Source: Selenomonadales bacterium (GTDB taxonomy: Bacteria; Bacillota; UBA994). Taken from it: a stretch of 39,223 nt of DNA. Each line of letters begins with the position of its first letter. The first letter of the stretch is position 1. The notes under the pieces are model-generated. The model had not been told where the DNA came from and did not search any database. It was given only the letters and a program-made list of their open reading frames with translations. Location: contig JAGXRZ010000046.1 of NCBI GenBank assembly GCA_018335585.1, positions 75,832 to 115,054 of the forward strand, given 5' to 3'. The translations under genes were made by a program, and so were the position numbers. Shown in pieces: positions 38,178-39,223 of the stretch.

Positions 38178-38669
38178 TTATGGCAACGGAACTTGTAGGC
38201 GAAGAACTCTGCGTTGGCCCGTCCCCGTCAAGTATGAGAGGCCCAACGCTGTATCGTCAAGGGGCATAGCGAACGAGGCAGTAATAGTGACTGTTACAGC
38301 TTGCCTAGACTCCACCCTGTGCCCGCCCGCAAGACGATTTCCGTCTATCTGGACGTCTTCCAAGCGGTATTCGCCTATCACGTCGAAGAGAAGGAGCTCC
38401 AGCCTTATCGGCATCAAGGACCTATTGCGCAACACAAAAGATATCTCATATCGACCCTCTGCGCGTGACGTCACGTGGATGCCTGTAGCATACGCGTAGT
38501 CTGTCAGCTGCAGGAATGCGAAAGAAGCGAAAACAGCCACAAAGAGTATGTAAAGCATGATTGGCACTTTGACAGTGGCGACACCAGACCTCCTAGCTCT
38601 GAAGTGGCCGTATAGTAAAGCAAGCGGCACCGCCAAGAGAAGTCCCGCTAATATCGCATGCAGCACCAC
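38178..38669 (-). CDS. Unrecognised membrane protein with extracytoplasmic beta domain
   Basis: I do not recognise the family. Two hydrophobic helices (about 4-21 and 36-53) flank a short basic cytoplasmic loop (GHFRARRSG). The remaining 110 residues are beta-rich, alternating hydrophobic and polar as in Ig-like folds (YEISFVLRNRSLMPIRLELLLFD, in part), and lie outside if the first helix enters. GTG start. It is the last gene of a three-member minus-strand group. Confidence 0.6.
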   Translation of the reverse strand: MVLHAILAGLLLAVPLALLYGHFRARRSGVATVKVPIMLYILFVAVFASFAFLQLTDYAYATGIHVTSRAEGRYEISFVLRNRSLMPIRLELLLFDVIGEYRLEDVQIDGNRLAGGHRVESRQAVTVTITASFAMPLDDTALGLSYLTGTGQRRVLRLQVPLP

Positions 38670-38672
38670 AAA

Positions 38673-38750
38673 CTAGGTGAAAATCCCAATGCGCAAAATA
38701 GCCCCACCGAACACAGTAAGAACCTCCCCAACGTTTCCCGCGCCAATCAT
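38673..38750 (-). CDS. Possible 25-residue membrane peptide
   Basis: ATG 38748-38750 overlaps the stop of the upstream gene as ATGA, an arrangement typical of translational coupling. The peptide is hydrophobic (MIGAGNVGEVLTVFGGAILR and a few more) and could span the membrane once. The stop is three bases before the next gene. It could equally be a chance frame. Confidence 0.35.
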   Translation of the reverse strand: MIGAGNVGEVLTVFGGAILRIGIFT

Positions 38751-39082
38751 TGTCGCTTAACCCTGTTTACTACAGTGGGGTAAATCAATAGAAGCTCAGT
38801 TCCGCCATCGTGAATAAGTTGGACCCGCATCGGTTCCTGTAATACCTCCTCAAGCTGTAGAATGGTCTCAGCTGTCTGCGGAAGGAGCCGCATGGATAGG
38901 CTGAAGCTTAGGCTCGGTTGTGGAGGCCCCTGCCGAATATCAACCGGTGCGTGCATTTGCACTGTGGTGTTACCAAGCTCAACAAAAGGGCTCACTCCGC
39001 TTGGTAGTTGGGCTGCAGCAACAGCTCCTTTTAGGTAGCTGTTGCTATTGTTGTATACAGTTATCTCAGGCACTAGCCTCAA
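38747..39082 (-). CDS. Unrecognised small protein (111 aa)
   Basis: No family is recognised. The chain is soluble and beta-rich with an Asn/Ser-rich start (ITVYNNSNSYLKG) and a basic end (VVNRVKRQ). The start is doubtful: TTG 39082 nearly abuts AAGAGG, and GTG 39073 is an alternative. The open frame continues upstream, so a longer form is possible. No further gene can be supported in the 140 bases to the window edge. Confidence 0.5.
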   Translation of the reverse strand: MRLVPEITVYNNSNSYLKGAVAAAQLPSGVSPFVELGNTTVQMHAPVDIRQGPPQPSLSFSLSMRLLPQTAETILQLEEVLQEPMRVQLIHDGGTELLLIYPTVVNRVKRQ

Positions 39083-39223
39083 AACCTCTTGTCTGGGATA
39101 CGCGGGCCCCTAATGCGGGGGGTGAGAAGCTAGCGGGTGCGTGGTCAACACCTTAGGCGAAGCCGGTCACACCAGTTTGGGGTCACCATATGAGGTAAGG
39201 ATTTGCGTTTTGTGCCGATCATA

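Overview
The window looks like a chromosomal segment of a spore-forming, strictly anaerobic Firmicute of the Clostridia/Peptococcaceae type; I cannot name a genus. Support comes from a gerA-type germination operon (spores), an NADH-linked [FeFe] hydrogenase operon, ferredoxin-dependent indolepyruvate oxidoreductase, strong AGGAGG-type ribosome binding sites, frequent GTG and TTG starts, and fairly GC-rich DNA with AT-rich promoter islands.

Layout. 1-2.6 kb (minus): start of a family 4 glycosidase, panB, and an unrecognised 420-residue protein that forms an operon with panB. 2.6-6.0 kb (minus): a GAF-GGDEF cyclase and a divergent MurA whose catalytic Cys is Asp. 6.1-7.8 kb (plus): a yybP-ykoY-type Mn2+ riboswitch with its own terminator in front of an ArsB/NhaD-like permease. 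7.8-11.65 kb (minus): gerAA-gerAB-gerAC. 11.9-17.9 kb (plus): a hydrogenase operon (sensory-type [FeFe] protein, DRTGG protein, thioredoxin-fold ferredoxin-like protein, hydC, hydB, hydA). 18-23 kb (minus): a RAYT-like protein and pstS-pstC-pstA-pstB. 23-27.7 kb (minus): an EFR1-type flavodoxin/ferredoxin, an intact IS1182-type element, and a PAS-GGDEF-HD-GYP protein. 27.9-32.0 kb (plus): pepF, iorA, iorB. 32-34.3 kb (minus): DUF2085 protein, beta-lactamase-fold serine hydrolase, NYN-domain protein. 34.4-36.8 kb (plus): an M23 peptidase pseudogene, a DUF4256 protein and an OFA-type MFS transporter. 36.8-39.2 kb (minus): an XRE-TPR regulator and a small operon of unrecognised genes.

How the genes fit together (inference). 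PepF yields amino acids, IorAB oxidises the derived 2-oxoacids with ferredoxin, and HydABC can take electrons from ferredoxin plus NADH to make H2, with the sensory-type HydS as a possible redox sensor. The pst operon has a PhoP-box-like repeat upstream. Two c-di-GMP proteins, one purely synthetic and one with both domains, suggest active second-messenger control.

The most unusual non-coding features are four intergenic arrays (near 2.7, 6.2, 11.8 and 17.9 kb). They are built from several unrelated tandem sequences, nearly all with a 7-bp period, arranged as imperfect long palindromes. One of them touches a RAYT-like gene. A second repeat family, with core AGGGACGG, occurs at 27.8-33.5 kb and overlaps the 5' ends of two genes. 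Several genes also have apparent non-canonical or displaced start codons.
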